Origin: Candidatus Nanopelagicales bacterium
Lineage (GTDB): Bacteria > Actinomycetota > Actinomycetes > S36-B12
Assembly (NCBI GenBank): GCA_938091275.1
Contig: CALKMY010000001.1
Location: forward strand, 1 to 12,099
DNA length: 12,099 nucleotides
Direction of reading: 5' to 3'
The position numbers and the translations under genes are program-made. The notes under the pieces were generated by a model. It ran no database searches, was not told where the DNA came from, and saw only the letters and a list, made by a program, of their open reading frames with translations. Position 1 is the first letter of the stretch; each line of letters starts with the position of its first letter. Below, piece by piece: positions 12,049-12,099 of the stretch.

Positions 12049-12099
12049 TCAGCCCTCTTCCTTCTTGGCGGTCGTCTTTTTCGTCGTCGACTTCTTGGT
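12049..12099 (-). CDS. rplV: 50S ribosomal protein L22, C-terminal tail only (cut by window edge)
   Basis: Only the last 16 codons and the TGA (12049-12051) are present: T-K-K-S-T-T-K-K-T-T-A-K-K-E-E-G. This lysine- and threonine-rich end looks like the tail actinobacterial L22 proteins carry beyond the globular domain. The position immediately before rpsC, with 2 bases between them, is the conserved place of rplV. No domain of L22 itself is visible, so the call rests on gene order and tail composition. Confidence 0.85.
   Translation of the reverse strand, partial: TKKSTTKKTTAKKEEG

Overview
The window is a nearly complete stretch of the bacterial S10-spc-alpha ribosomal protein cluster, with every gene on the minus strand, so transcription runs from position 12099 towards 1. 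In that direction the order is rplV (3' end only), rpsC, rplP, rpmC, rpsQ | rplN, rplX, rplE, rpsN, rpsH, rplF, rplR, rpsE, rpmD, rplO, secY, adk, map, a sulfotransferase gene, infA, rpmJ | rpsM, rpsK, rpsD, rpoA (5' end only). Apart from the sulfotransferase this is the textbook order.

The organism is most likely an actinobacterium (Actinomycetota, probably class Actinomycetes). The sequence is GC-rich (about 60% by eye). S8 opens MTMTDPIADML, L29 opens MAVGTAAGELR, and L15 opens MALKVHHLRPAPG. Adenylate kinase is the short 188-residue form, S14 is the short zinc form, and S3 and L22 carry low-complexity tails. This is judged from remembered family patterns, not a database search, and I would not go below class level.

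Layout: 12099-10265 is the end of the S10 operon. A 79-base gap at 10186-10264 marks the classical S10/spc boundary. 10185-6073 is the spc ribosomal protein block, with gaps of 0-60 bases and several stop/start overlaps. After a 110-base gap with four adjacent short inverted repeats come secY, adk and map (5962-3307), then the PAPS-type sulfotransferase gene (3305-2397), whose GTG start lies 1 base after the map stop. A 199-base leader precedes infA and rpmJ. A 183-base gap with four good stem-loops on the transcribed strand then precedes rpsM, rpsK and rpsD, and an 83-base gap with two stem-loops precedes rpoA.

The genes work together: ribosome subunits, initiation factor IF1, the SecY channel, N-terminal methionine removal, adenylate kinase and the RNA polymerase alpha subunit are all growth-linked. 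The two things that do not fit a routine description are the sulfotransferase gene inside the cluster and the concentration of stem-loops in the long gaps, especially 1641-1823. I see no mobile element, CRISPR array, tRNA or rRNA, no convincing promoter and no intrinsic terminator with a U-run.
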